From Magnetococcales bacterium (GTDB taxonomy: Bacteria > Pseudomonadota > Magnetococcia > Magnetococcales > JADFZT01): a stretch of DNA of 60,335 nt. Shown piece by piece: positions 46,306-54,931 of this stretch; position 1 is the first letter of the stretch, and each line of letters begins with the position of its first letter. The DNA is taken from assembly GCA_015232395.1 (NCBI GenBank), contig JADFZT010000010.1:23766-84100 (forward strand), given 5' to 3'. The translations under genes were made by a program, and so were the position numbers. The notes beneath the pieces are model-generated. The model saw only the letters and a list, made by a program, of their open reading frames with translations. It searched no databases and had not been told where the DNA came from.

Positions 46306-47421
46306 ATGCAGGCATACCTGAAACCGCTTCTCTATCTGTTTGTAGCAAGCTTTTTAATGGCCACCGGCTCTTCAGTTGAAGCCGGATTGCTTGATAAAAT
46401 TGCCTTTTTTAAAAGCTTTTCGGAAACAAGCCTTTTCCAGGAAAATAACGACGGGATCCATCTGGTCACTAAAGTGTGTCCCCAGGCCTACTATTTCGAA
46501 TCCAACAAGGAAAATACGACCTTAAGAGATCTTCTTGAAACATCCATTCGGGATGTTTTGGCAGAAAAACAGATCGACCTGACAAAAACGCGCTATCAGC
46601 TGGCTGCCATTCGTCTTCTTTCAGAATCACCGACACCGGATTATCAGCAGGATGGGCGTTGTGAAGATTTGGCCATCCAACTGAAAAAACAGACCGACTC
46701 CCTTGGGCCTGCCATCTCCTCGGAAGATGTTTTGCAGAGAGAGAGTCTCCTGAAAATCGGTGTACGCCCCATTCGCAACGTCAGTGAACTCGATTCAAAT
46801 TCGCAAACCTGGTCCGGGGCGGCCATCACTTTCGGAACCCTGATTGCTGAGAGTCTTGGTAAAAAGCCCCTGTTCGTTCCCCTCTCCACCACCTCCGGGC
46901 GGTTTGATTCGATCCGCTTTGGCGCAACCGATCTTGTGATCAGTCAGATCACCCAAACCGAGCAGCGTAAAGAGCTGGCCTATCTGTCGGATACCTATTT
47001 CAATACCGGCCTGGTGGTGGGAACCTTCGACAGGAATTTTCCCGGTGCCATCAAGGATTCTTCAGTGTTGAACATCCCTGGAATACGTATGGTGGTGTCC
47101 AAAAAAAGTACCGGGGAGGCCAAGGCTCGCAATCTTTTTCCCAAAGCGGAACTGGTGATTGTGGATGAGACTGGGGAAATTCCGACAGTATTGGCTAAAA
47201 AGGCGGGGAAGGGTTTTTTTATCACCGATGAGGTGATTGCTGGCCAGTGGCGTGAAGCACGGATCGTCTCCGTGGCAGGTTCCTCTCTCCTCACCCGCGA
47301 TGATGAATATGTGGTGGCCTCCTGGAGTGGTGCCCTCAACAAGCAGGTAAATGAGGTGATCCGTACCCAAAAGATCAAAGCCCTTTTTGCCAGGCTATTG
47401 CGGCGTTCCCCCTGGCAATGA
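46306..47421 (+). CDS. Periplasmic binding-protein-like protein
   Basis: A 371-residue exported protein (signal peptide LLYLFVASFLMATGSSVEA). The first ~140 mature residues are unfamiliar. From about residue 147 (LLKIGVRPIRNVSELD) the sequence resembles a type 2 periplasmic binding fold: GAAITFGTLIAESLGKKPLFVPLST, RFGATDLVISQITQTEQRKELAYLSDTYFNTGLVVG and DEYVVASWSGALN. The order and content suggest an amino-acid- or phosphonate-like binding domain fused to an extra N-terminal domain. AAGGGGG six bases before the ATG. Distinct from the binding protein at 12152-12964. Confidence 0.75.
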   Translation: MQAYLKPLLYLFVASFLMATGSSVEAGLLDKIAFFKSFSETSLFQENNDGIHLVTKVCPQAYYFESNKENTTLRDLLETSIRDVLAEKQIDLTKTRYQLAAIRLLSESPTPDYQQDGRCEDLAIQLKKQTDSLGPAISSEDVLQRESLLKIGVRPIRNVSELDSNSQTWSGAAITFGTLIAESLGKKPLFVPLSTTSGRFDSIRFGATDLVISQITQTEQRKELAYLSDTYFNTGLVVGTFDRNFPGAIKDSSVLNIPGIRMVVSKKSTGEAKARNLFPKAELVIVDETGEIPTVLAKKAGKGFFITDEVIAGQWREARIVSVAGSSLLTRDDEYVVASWSGALNKQVNEVIRTQKIKALFARLLRRSPWQ

Positions 47422-47571
47422 GAGGATGTTTGGATGGGGGGAGGGGGCTTGTGGCAGTGATGGCCGCAATGAGTCGGGCAGTCGGGTTATTAAGGCCATC
47501 CCTTACAGCAGCATTTTGGCTGGATTTTATAATTGGTAACTATTCAGCTGTAAGACCGGATATTCAGTTAT

Positions 47572-48846
47572 CTATCCGATCCGTTCGATATGCACCTTGG
47601 TAACCGCCCGGGCATCGGCTTCCAAAACCGTAAAACGGTGATCTTCTTCATCGTAGGTACTCTCCACCGAGGGGATGAGATGGAGACGATCCACCATGAA
47701 GCCCGCCACAGTGTGCACACCACCAACGGGTATGTGGATGTGCAGGGCGTCATTGATCTCTGAAATAGGCGTGCGACCATCCACCACGTAGGAACCGTCC
47801 TCCTCCTGGACAATCTCAAACCGGCGCCGTGGTTTGTACTCTTCAAAATCATATCCCACATCGATTTCGCCCACCACCTCTTCGAAGATATCCTCCATGG
47901 TGAGAATGCCCACCGCTGAGCCGAATTCATCGACAACGACGGCCATGTGGTCATCCCGGGCCTGAATCTGGGGAAGTACCCGATCAATGGTCTGCTTGGG
48001 GGAGATGTAGAGGGGGGGGTTGGTGTATTCGGTGAGTTCAGGTTTGGAAGAGAGATCTTCTTCCAGAAGATCCCAGGTATCCAAGGTGAGAACAGCCACT
48101 ACGTTGGTGAGGTTGCCTTGGAAGACGGGGAGTCGGTTGAAACCGTTTTTAAAAACGAGCTCAATCGCTTCCTCCATGATGGTGTCTTCTTCGATTCCCA
48201 CCACTTCTGCCAGGGGAATCATCGCCTCACCCACGGTGGTGTCGGCAAAACGGGTGATGCGTCTGATGCGGTTTTTGTTGAATTTTCGGGCCGAGGCGGA
48301 ATCTTCGGACATGTCGAGCAACATGCGAATTTCTTCCCGGGTGATGAAGGAGCTCTGTTGGCTGGCAGAGCCCCCGGCCAGATAGGTGAAAAAGCGGGCG
48401 ATACGGCTGAATATGAAGATGACCGGATAGAATATCAGCGAGAAAAAACGTAGCCCGTAGATGATATAGGGGGCGATGGTGTTGGCTTTTTGCTGATAGA
48501 TGCTCTTGGGGACGATTTCACCCAGGATCAGCAAAAACGGGGTGAAGACAAGCACTGAAACCATATCGCCGGTGGAGCCCATGAGATTGATAAACATCAC
48601 CGCCGCGAGGGTGGAGATGACCACGGTGGCGATATTGGTCCCTACCAGAGTCGTCCCCAGGATGACGTCCGGGGTCTTGAAGAGTTTGAGAACCAGCTTG
48701 GCCCCGGCATCCCCCATTTTGGCCTGGTGGCGCATTTTAAGCTTGTCGCAGTTCACCATGGCGATTTCAGAGCCGGAAAAGAAGCCTTTCAGCACCAAAA
48801 ATATAACGATGATCAGCAACTCCAGTAGTAGCCCCAGAGTATCCAT
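47572..48846 (-). CDS. CNNM/CorC-type membrane protein with CBS pair
   Basis: A 424-residue protein: DUF21/CNNM transmembrane domain (about 1-190, with FFSGSEIAMVNCDKLKM and TTLVGTNIATVVISTLAA), a CBS-domain pair (about 205-330; MIPLAEVVGIEEDTIMEEAI, GFNRLPVFQGNLTNVVAVL, HMAVVVDEFGSAVGILTMEDIFEEVVGEIDVGYD) and a C-terminal CorC/HlyC domain (about 340-424). Members are linked to magnesium or cobalt transport. It is preceded by a related gene with a four-base gap, so the two are co-transcribed and may form a heterodimer. Minus-strand ATG at 48846. Confidence 0.92.
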   Translation of the reverse strand: MDTLGLLLELLIIVIFLVLKGFFSGSEIAMVNCDKLKMRHQAKMGDAGAKLVLKLFKTPDVILGTTLVGTNIATVVISTLAAVMFINLMGSTGDMVSVLVFTPFLLILGEIVPKSIYQQKANTIAPYIIYGLRFFSLIFYPVIFIFSRIARFFTYLAGGSASQQSSFITREEIRMLLDMSEDSASARKFNKNRIRRITRFADTTVGEAMIPLAEVVGIEEDTIMEEAIELVFKNGFNRLPVFQGNLTNVVAVLTLDTWDLLEEDLSSKPELTEYTNPPLYISPKQTIDRVLPQIQARDDHMAVVVDEFGSAVGILTMEDIFEEVVGEIDVGYDFEEYKPRRRFEIVQEEDGSYVVDGRTPISEINDALHIHIPVGGVHTVAGFMVDRLHLIPSVESTYDEEDHRFTVLEADARAVTKVHIERIG

Positions 48847-48850
48847 GGCC

Positions 48851-50377
48851 TTACTCCTCTACCTTGGCGGCGGAATCAGCGGGTTGATCTGGTTTGGCAT
48901 TGGACTTGGCGGATGAATCCGGTTTGGTAGTGGATTCGCCAGCCTCATCGGCCCGGGTGCCAGGATCAATCGGCTGATCTGTCTCGACTGCGGAATCAAG
49001 CGCGTGATTTATTCCGTCCGATTTGTGTTGGTTTGTCACTTCCTGGTGGACTATCGGGGAGGGTTCGGACCAATCCATGTCGATGCCGATTTTGGCCACT
49101 TCCAGGGTTTTGATCCGTAGAAGATCCATCCCCAGAACAGTAAACCGGATGCCTTCGAAGGCCACGGTGTCGCCTACCCTGGGCAGGCGTTTCAGGTGGC
49201 GGAGCACCACCCCACCGATGGTGGTCATGATGGGATCTTCGATGGAAAAATTGGTGAGATTGTTAAAATCGGTCAGGCGCATATCACCAGGGATTTTGTA
49301 GCTGTTATCGTCCTCCTCCTGATAATATTCATCGCCGGAGACGCGACCGGATATTTCCCCAAAGATGAAGGTCAGCACGTCACGCATGGAGACGATACCG
49401 GAGACCCCGCCATATTCACCCAGGACGATGGCGGTGTTGGTATGGTTCACCTGGAAATAGTCAAACAGCTCGTCCACCTTCAGGGTGGGGGGAACAAAAT
49501 GGGCGGGTTTGATGATCTCTTCGATTCTCTTGTCGTTGAGATTACTGCCTTTTTGTTTGATGTGGAGCAGATCTTCGGCCCGCAAAAAACCCAATATGTT
49601 ATCCCGATAATTTCGAATCACGGGAACCCGGGAATGTTTGTTTTTGCGGAACTTGGCAACCAGTTGGTCCAGGGGCATGTCCGCATCCAAAAATCGAATG
49701 CGGGTTCGCGGAGTCATGATGTTGACAATCTCCGTCTCCCCGGCTTCCAGCATGTTGTCGATCAGTACCCGTTCTACCGCTTCGATCACCCCCGAGGCTT
49801 CGCTCTCCTCCACCAGAGTTCGAAATTCGTCAGGTTGCAAAATGTTATCACTCTTGGCCGCTTCCCCGACAATCCAAGTGGTGATTCGGTCAGCCACCAT
49901 GCGGACAACGGCACGCAGGGGGGTGATCAGCACAATCCATCGGGGGAGAAAGCGGGCCGACAGATTGGCGGAAAATTTGATTGGAAATCTGACGGCAAAG
50001 GTCTTGGGGGTGACTTCTCCGACCAGGAGGAGAAGCGGCACCATGATGAGGATATTGATCCAGGTGGTGTCTGCCGCATCGAAAAAAGTCAGCAGAATGG
50101 CCGCCATGTTGGCAGAAGAGGCGATGTTGACCAGTTCGTTGCCGCACAAAATCGAGATGATCAGTCGTCTGGGTTCATCCAGCAGTTCGTGGATTTTTTC
50201 TGAGTGCGGGTGGCGGGTGGTTCGCAGTTTTTGCAGATCCAGGCGACTGATGGAAAAAAGAGCCGTTTCGGAGCCGGAAAAAAAGGCGGAGAGAACCAGG
50301 AGAAGTACCTGGAGGAGAATTCGGATGGTAATTTCGGGGTCGAGATTCAGTTCTTGGATAAAAGCCAGGTCAGGCAT
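48851..50377 (-). CDS. CNNM/CorC-type membrane protein with CBS pair
   Basis: A 508-residue relative of the next gene downstream: CNNM domain (about 15-200, with AFFSGSETALFSISRLDLQKL and CGNELVNIASSANMAAI), CBS pair (about 215-340; ADMPLDQLVAKFRKNKHSRVPVIRNYRDNILGFL, NTAIVLGEYGGVSGIVSMRDVLTFIFGEI), CorC/HlyC domain (to about 440) and a ~65-residue Asp/Ser/Ala-rich tail with no known fold. It is the first gene of the pair. Its long unstructured tail is absent from the second protein. Confidence 0.92.
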   Translation of the reverse strand: MPDLAFIQELNLDPEITIRILLQVLLLVLSAFFSGSETALFSISRLDLQKLRTTRHPHSEKIHELLDEPRRLIISILCGNELVNIASSANMAAILLTFFDAADTTWINILIMVPLLLLVGEVTPKTFAVRFPIKFSANLSARFLPRWIVLITPLRAVVRMVADRITTWIVGEAAKSDNILQPDEFRTLVEESEASGVIEAVERVLIDNMLEAGETEIVNIMTPRTRIRFLDADMPLDQLVAKFRKNKHSRVPVIRNYRDNILGFLRAEDLLHIKQKGSNLNDKRIEEIIKPAHFVPPTLKVDELFDYFQVNHTNTAIVLGEYGGVSGIVSMRDVLTFIFGEISGRVSGDEYYQEEDDNSYKIPGDMRLTDFNNLTNFSIEDPIMTTIGGVVLRHLKRLPRVGDTVAFEGIRFTVLGMDLLRIKTLEVAKIGIDMDWSEPSPIVHQEVTNQHKSDGINHALDSAVETDQPIDPGTRADEAGESTTKPDSSAKSNAKPDQPADSAAKVEE

Positions 50378-51513
50378 TTTTTAGGCGCCTTTTATGTAGA
50401 TCCATCGTGGTTTCGCAAGACGCTGGGCCATCAGCTGGCTGAACTGTTTTCCCTGTGTGGCCGACTGTCCGAATTGATATCGTCTTGGGTCGTTTTTTTT
50501 ACCTGCTTACATCTGTTGCGGCAGAAGCCTCAATCCTTTTTGAATCTTGAGATATTGCTCATCAACCTTATATCACGGCCATGGACGCCACGGATTGCGT
50601 GTTAAGTGATGGGGGCTGACTTTACCAACTCATGAGATCCTATGGATGATTTGCTGTGAAGTGGTTGTAAAAAGTGTCCCCACCCCACATGAAAAGCCCA
50701 CAATGTCTAGTCCTGTGGGGCTGGTAAGTAAAGGGAGAATGCAGCCATTTTTCAGATCAAATAAGAGCATGACTCTCTATCTGTCCGATATTATAGGTAA
50801 AAGTTGACCGATCGCATAAATTTTTTTTCTTCTGTCCCGGTTTAAATCTGGATACTCATTTTTGAAGAGTGCCCAGCCAGAAGCCCGGAATGTGGGCCAT
50901 TTCCAATGGGGGCGGGCTCTCCAAACAGTCGTCAATTCCGGTCGCTTCTGAGTGTCGTTCTCTATTCATTCAACAGATAAAACCATCAAGAGCCATTTCC
51001 GGGATCCTGCCCCGTTCTCACCATCTTGGAGAGGCCACTTTTGGATCGAATGGATCACCCGAAAACTGGTTTCAAAATAGAGGGATTTCTGGATGGTTTG
51101 GGAAAATGGCTCTGGGTCAGGGGGGGCTTGGGAACTTTTTTTCGGCTTGACCACTCCTATATTAGCAAACAATCAATTAATTAATTTGATTCTCGATATA
51201 ATTTTGTGATGGCATGGCCAAGCCAGCCCGCTTTCGAAATCCAGGCCTGGAGCCATCTTGAAACAGCAACGCCAGACCATGGAGAAAATTTGAGATTGAA
51301 AAGGCAAAAACAAAGAGGCAAACAGAGGAAAGAACAAAATATTTGTGGAGAAGAAAATAATTATTTACCCAAGAAAAAACTTATGACAAAGTCTCCCCCA
51401 TATTCCGTACTGGAGTTGGGTCAAGTGGCAAGGGAGTTCCCGTATGCCACCAGGGAAGTGGAACTGCCGGAAAAATCCGGTAGCTATGAAAAAACGAGTG
51501 AGGAGTTCAAGGC
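50378..51513. other. Long region with no recognised gene
   Basis: This 1.1-kb stretch has no credible protein. Short open frames exist (for example 50869-51150 and 51206-51517), but they lack family likeness. Visible structures are a 7-base hairpin at 50683-50720 (CCCCACA/TGTGGGG) and a long inverted repeat at 50989-51113, annotated separately. TATAAT at 51197-51202 could be the -10 of the hemerythrin promoter, but no good -35 is at the right distance. Confidence 0.5.
50989..51113. repeat. Inverted repeat with 10-base arms
   Basis: AGAGCCATTT at 50989-50998 and AAATGGCTCT at 51104-51113 enclose 105 bases with no gene. This is the size of a small non-autonomous element, but no target duplication was checked and the arms are short. 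Confidence 0.35.
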
Positions 51514-51960
51514 ATGACCAAACTACACGAAAAATATCCGGAAGCTTTCCAACGTCTCCATGATGTGGGCAACGAAAAGCTCAATCGGGATCACGAAAAT
51601 TTGCTGGAGATCATCCTCGGCATCAAAGATCACTTGTCTGATCATCCCCACAAGACTCTCAGTGAGCGGGATCAGGCTTTCATCGGCAAGTCCATCGACC
51701 GCCTGGCTACCCGAACCGAGGTGCACTTTGAATCAGAAGAGGCCTACATGGCCTCCCAAAATTTTTCCGGACTGGCGGCGCACAAGGAAGAGCATGCGCT
51801 TTTTATGACCCGACTGCTGGTTATTCGGGAACAGATTCGCAAAAATCGCGAGATTGATGCTGACGGTGTGGAACAGCTTCTGGAAACCTGGCTTTTTTCC
51901 CATATCGATCAGTCAGATCGGATTTACGCAAGCCACTTTTCCGATAAGGCTGCAGCTTGA
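51514..51960 (+). CDS. Hemerythrin
   Basis: A 148-residue protein with the iron-binding ligands of bacteriohemerythrin: RDHEN (His 27), VHFESEEAYM, HKEEH and FSHIDQSD. It would bind oxygen or act as a sensor or oxygen store through a diiron centre. GAGGAG lies upstream of the ATG. The ATG overlaps the end of a short upstream frame (ATGA), so a small coupled peptide may exist, but I found no support for it. It stands alone; a different hemerythrin gene lies at 53421-53837. Confidence 0.88.
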   Translation: MTKLHEKYPEAFQRLHDVGNEKLNRDHENLLEIILGIKDHLSDHPHKTLSERDQAFIGKSIDRLATRTEVHFESEEAYMASQNFSGLAAHKEEHALFMTRLLVIREQIRKNREIDADGVEQLLETWLFSHIDQSDRIYASHFSDKAAA

Positions 51961-52548
51961 TGGGTGTTGTTGGATCCTCGACCTGACAGCGAGATGTGCC
52001 GGTTGGGTGTAACCGGTATATCGTTGGGTGTAGCTGTTAGGTATGACGGGTGGGTTTGAGGGGAGGGTCGAAACCGGCTTTCGTTGTCTTTGGGGATGAT
52101 GGGCACCGATTTCGGTCCACCTCTCAAACCAAAATTTGAGTGCCCCCGGTATTGGATCGCCGGTAAGAGCCCAGGTCGATTTGCGTGATGATCCATCCAA
52201 GCAAGGGATCTGCCCTCTTTAAGCTGAGGTCAGGCCCTTCACCATTTTCCCCTGCTTCCTTCCTTTATGGGAAAGTGTGACTCATTCCATGGGATGACTC
52301 GCTTATCCCACAGCTTAATTCCCTATTCCAAAAGCAGGCAATAGGGCGGTGTCGGGCATTCCAGAGCCAGGAGCATTGAGGCATTGTATTCCTGGTTCCT
52401 GGAAATCAGCCTCCTTTCCCCCAAAAAATCCCTTTCAAAGGCATAAAAATCTCTGGCACCCTACACAGTGTGGGCAGAGGTTTTGTGGCTTTGGTCTCTG
52501 TGCAGGGTGCCAGGGCAAAAGCGGGCTTGGGTTATCGTCAGAAAAGAG
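51961..52548. other. Intergenic region with hairpin-forming sequence
   Basis: No gene was recognised in these 588 bases. Near the left end two similar stretches (52001-52020 and 52022-52043) both contain GTTGGGTGTA. Near the right end lies the hairpin annotated at 52453-52513. Confidence 0.5.
52453..52513. other. Extended hairpin, possible RNA structure or terminator
   Basis: CTGGCACCCT and AGGGTGCCAG make a perfect 10-base-pair stem around a 41-base interval that contains an inner CAGAG/CTCTG stem. It lies just past the stop of the tiny CxxC gene (52549-52731, minus strand), so it could end that transcript. No clear T-run follows on either strand. Confidence 0.5.
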
Positions 52549-52731
52549 TTAGCGGGCTGCCGCTGCTTTTTCCTGATCCCGAATCAGTTCCTCGGGGACG
52601 TTGAAGGCGGTTGGAACCGCTACCAAGGTGTCGGCTTCACACCAGGAGCACACTCCCGGCCAGGTGACCACTGTGACCGAGTTGCGTTTTCCATGTTTGA
52701 GAGCGCATTCACCGCAAATGTGTACGGTCAT
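52549..52731 (-). CDS. Tiny CxxC protein
   Basis: A 60-residue protein with two CxxC motifs (CGEC near residue 6, CSWC near 28), which would bind one zinc or iron ion, and a helical, charged C-terminus. AAGGGA upstream of the ATG on the minus strand supports translation. It has no recognised family. It lies between two hemerythrin genes but on the other strand. Confidence 0.6.
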   Translation of the reverse strand: MTVHICGECALKHGKRNSVTVVTWPGVCSWCEADTLVAVPTAFNVPEELIRDQEKAAAAR

Positions 52732-52748
52732 TTGACTTCCCTTTCATG

Positions 52749-52805
52749 CTGATCCTGCCGATTCAGGTTGATCCTGCTGATTGAGTTTGATCCTGCCAAT
52801 ATGGA
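52749..52805. repeat. Three 19-base tandem repeats
   Basis: CTGATCCTGCCGATTCAGG, TTGATCCTGCTGATTGAGT and TTGATCCTGCCAATATGGA follow one another at 19-base intervals, all sharing TGATCCTGC. They lie just upstream of the tiny CxxC gene, so they could be binding sites for a regulator of it. Confidence 0.8.
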
Positions 52806-53183
52806 ATGGTTCCGATGCCTGTGTGGATAAAAGCCAGGGCATCAGCCCCTCATTATCGTTGGGTCAAATTCTTTTGGAGCAGGATTTTCTTTGGTTTGGA
52901 AGAGATTCCTGCAGCCGTTGCTCTGTTATGGCAGGCTTGCAAAGCAGCGGATGCTGCATTCTCCCCTTTATCGGAACAGATTGGTTATGGGATTGGCATT
53001 TTGCCATTGGTTTTCGGATGACAGCCTGTTCCATAATAATACTGGATACCATCATAAACGACTCTGGGTTTGAGTTCAATCAATGAATGAACGCCCGCGT
53101 TTCCGTTACCTTGGTATAGGGACTGATTTAAAAAGAAATTATAGCCAACAGGTGAAGCCAAAAGGGGATGGTGGGAGCGGCGA

Positions 53184-53219
53184 TGGCCAGCCCAAATCAA
53201 AGGATGGGGAGGCTGGCCA
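53184..53219. other. 9-base inverted repeat
   Basis: TGGCCAGCC and GGCTGGCCA are perfect arms separated by 18 bases, about 200 bases upstream of the second hemerythrin gene. No T-run follows. Confidence 0.5.
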
Positions 53220-53240
53220 GTCAAGGGTTTGGCCAAGTGG

Positions 53241-53284
53241 GTTTGATCCGGTAGAATGGTGTAGGTTTGATCCGCTGGAATGGT
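53241..53284. repeat. Two 20-base direct repeats
   Basis: GTTTGATCCGGTAGAATGGT (53241) and GTTTGATCCGCTGGAATGGT (53265) start 24 bases apart. The third 19-base repeat at 52787, followed by GGAATGGTT, has a similar pattern, so the region may hold several copies of one TTTGATCC-GAATGGT unit. Confidence 0.7.
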
Positions 53285-53420
53285 CAATCAGAAGCTTATA
53301 AGTTGGAAATCAATTGACACAGTAGGTTGGAACATTAGGATGGCGGTTGGAGGAGGGGGCCTGTGTGGAAGGAACCCCGGGATAGTTGCCATTAGGATGG
53401 GATGGGAGGGAGATGCGGTT

Positions 53421-53837
53421 ATGATGGAGATGACGACGATCAATCTGCTCCGTGAGCAGCACAAGGATATTTTGGGTGCCATCACCTGTTTGGCCGATCT
53501 GCTGGAAAAGGTGGGGCCGGAAGGGGAAGGGGAGGAGATCCGGGATCAACTTTTAAAGATCCATGAGCGGGCTCTGGCCCATTTTGCTGTTGAGGATAAA
53601 CTTCTCTATCCCCAGATGGCAGAGCACAAGGAGACCTATCTCAGCGAAACGGCCAAGGGGTTTTATGATGTGGCCTTGAGTCTGGGCAAGGAGTTGGAGC
53701 GGGTTTGCCAGGCGTGGAAAAAGGGCGATTCCTCCCGAGGTGATCTGAAAGAGGTGCTGGAAGCCTTTCAACTACGCATTCATGTGGAGGATGAATTTAT
53801 CCTCAAAAAGGCTGAAGAGAGTCTCAAGGGGGGATGA
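53421..53837 (+). CDS. Hemerythrin-like HHE-domain protein
   Basis: A 138-residue helical protein with HHE ligands: REQHKDILG, HERALAHFAVEDKLLYP and RIHVEDEFIL. HHE proteins bind oxygen, nitric oxide or iron with a diiron site. The start is uncertain: the ATG at 53421 has GGAGG about 12 bases upstream, and the ATG at 53430 after GGAG is also possible; the open frame extends to 53280 without likeness. It differs from the hemerythrin at 51514-51960. Confidence 0.85.
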   Translation: MMEMTTINLLREQHKDILGAITCLADLLEKVGPEGEGEEIRDQLLKIHERALAHFAVEDKLLYPQMAEHKETYLSETAKGFYDVALSLGKELERVCQAWKKGDSSRGDLKEVLEAFQLRIHVEDEFILKKAEESLKGG

Positions 53838-53918
53838 AGTCGGTTGGTGGGCGCGAAAAGGCTGACCTGGGATGATGCCAGTTTCCCTGGCTTGGGTGAT
53901 TTCGACCGGGGGCTTGTA

Positions 53919-54716
53919 TTATTTTTTCCTGGGACGCCTTTTAGCACCTGAGACCTTACCCTGATTATCGGCCAACACCATCTCTTCCAGACGGGAAAAG
54001 TGCCCCAAGCTTTCCAGGTGGGCTAAAATCGGCAGCTCAAGTCCCTCTTCTTTCAGCGTGGTTCTATCCGCCTCCGCCAAATCCTGCCAACGTGTTGGAT
54101 CCACGACAAAATATTTTTGGCTGATTTTTTTCTTGCCAGGGCGCTTAACCACCCGTTTGGCCTTCACCAACAGCCCCAACCCCTCCAAACGCCTGCCAAA
54201 GCGAACCGTTTGCCCCTCCAGATCCGTCCGTTCGGGTCTGAGAAACCCCTGGATCATTTGTTCAGTGAGATGATTCGGTTTTTGGCTCTCCAAAATCGCC
54301 ATGCCTTCTGAATGATCTCCATCTTGTTGTAATGCCGGACACTGTTCATCCATCTCTATCACAAAGGGAAAATTGTCGAAGGGGGGCTTTTCGTCCGGGG
54401 TGGGGGTGGAAGGATGAAAGGGAAACGAAGCGCAGGAGATGGGGCGCTCTTCATAGATTTGGCAGCGGCCTGATTGGGGATCCAGATGGAGGCAGAGGGT
54501 CTTTTTTTTCAGGGTATAAAAAAGCCCCGGCCAATAATTATCGCCGATTTTGTGAAAGACCACCGGAAAGTGTCGGCAGGCCAGGGGAATTTCGGGTAAG
54601 GGCACGAAAGCCACGGTAAAGGCGGTGCCGTCGCAGCAGAGGGTGCAGCCATTGCAGTCGGTGAATGTAAGCTCCCGGTGTTGAGCGGGATCGAGTCGTG
54701 TGAGGCCGCTGCTCAT
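53919..54716 (-). CDS. YkgJ-family cysteine-cluster protein
   Basis: A 265-residue soluble protein with the YkgJ pattern of clustered cysteines: DCNGCTLCCDG near residue 20, then ACRHFP, LCLHLD, GRCQIYEERPISCASFPF. This motif is thought to bind zinc or an iron-sulfur cluster; function is unknown in most members. The second half is not conserved. It stands alone, on the minus strand. Confidence 0.88.
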   Translation of the reverse strand: MSSGLTRLDPAQHRELTFTDCNGCTLCCDGTAFTVAFVPLPEIPLACRHFPVVFHKIGDNYWPGLFYTLKKKTLCLHLDPQSGRCQIYEERPISCASFPFHPSTPTPDEKPPFDNFPFVIEMDEQCPALQQDGDHSEGMAILESQKPNHLTEQMIQGFLRPERTDLEGQTVRFGRRLEGLGLLVKAKRVVKRPGKKKISQKYFVVDPTRWQDLAEADRTTLKEEGLELPILAHLESLGHFSRLEEMVLADNQGKVSGAKRRPRKK

Positions 54717-54931
54717 GATCGAATCTATTCAATCCCTTGGGGGTGGCTTGTGCGTGGCTTGGCGATACGCTGGAAGTGTGAATCTGATAATAGAGTTTAA
54801 CGCGTTACATATCACCTATCTCGACATACAATGAAGACGCATTACGTGTTCCGTAATATATGTGTAAGCGAACTACCTGTTTTGTAATGAACGACCATCG
54901 CCCCAATCCCATGGGAGGGATGGTAAGCTCC

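Larger units (their letters stand above)
52732..53420. other. Intergenic region with several short repeats
   Basis: No gene stands out in these 689 bases. Open frames on both strands have no family likeness. The region carries three 19-base tandem repeats, a 9-base inverted repeat and two 24-base-spaced repeats, each listed separately. Confidence 0.5.

Noticed and set aside
49196-50203. 335-residue open frame on the plus strand
   Set aside because: Antisense to the CNNM/CorC-type gene; composition of a shadow frame.
50869-51150. 93-residue open frame
   Set aside because: No family likeness, no ribosome-binding site, and it covers the inverted repeat at 50989-51113.
51206-51517. 103-residue frame ahead of the hemerythrin gene (or a 44-residue form from 51383)
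   Set aside because: It overlaps the hemerythrin start by ATGA, but the sequence has no likeness, the start has a poor ribosome-binding site, and the composition is not protein-like.
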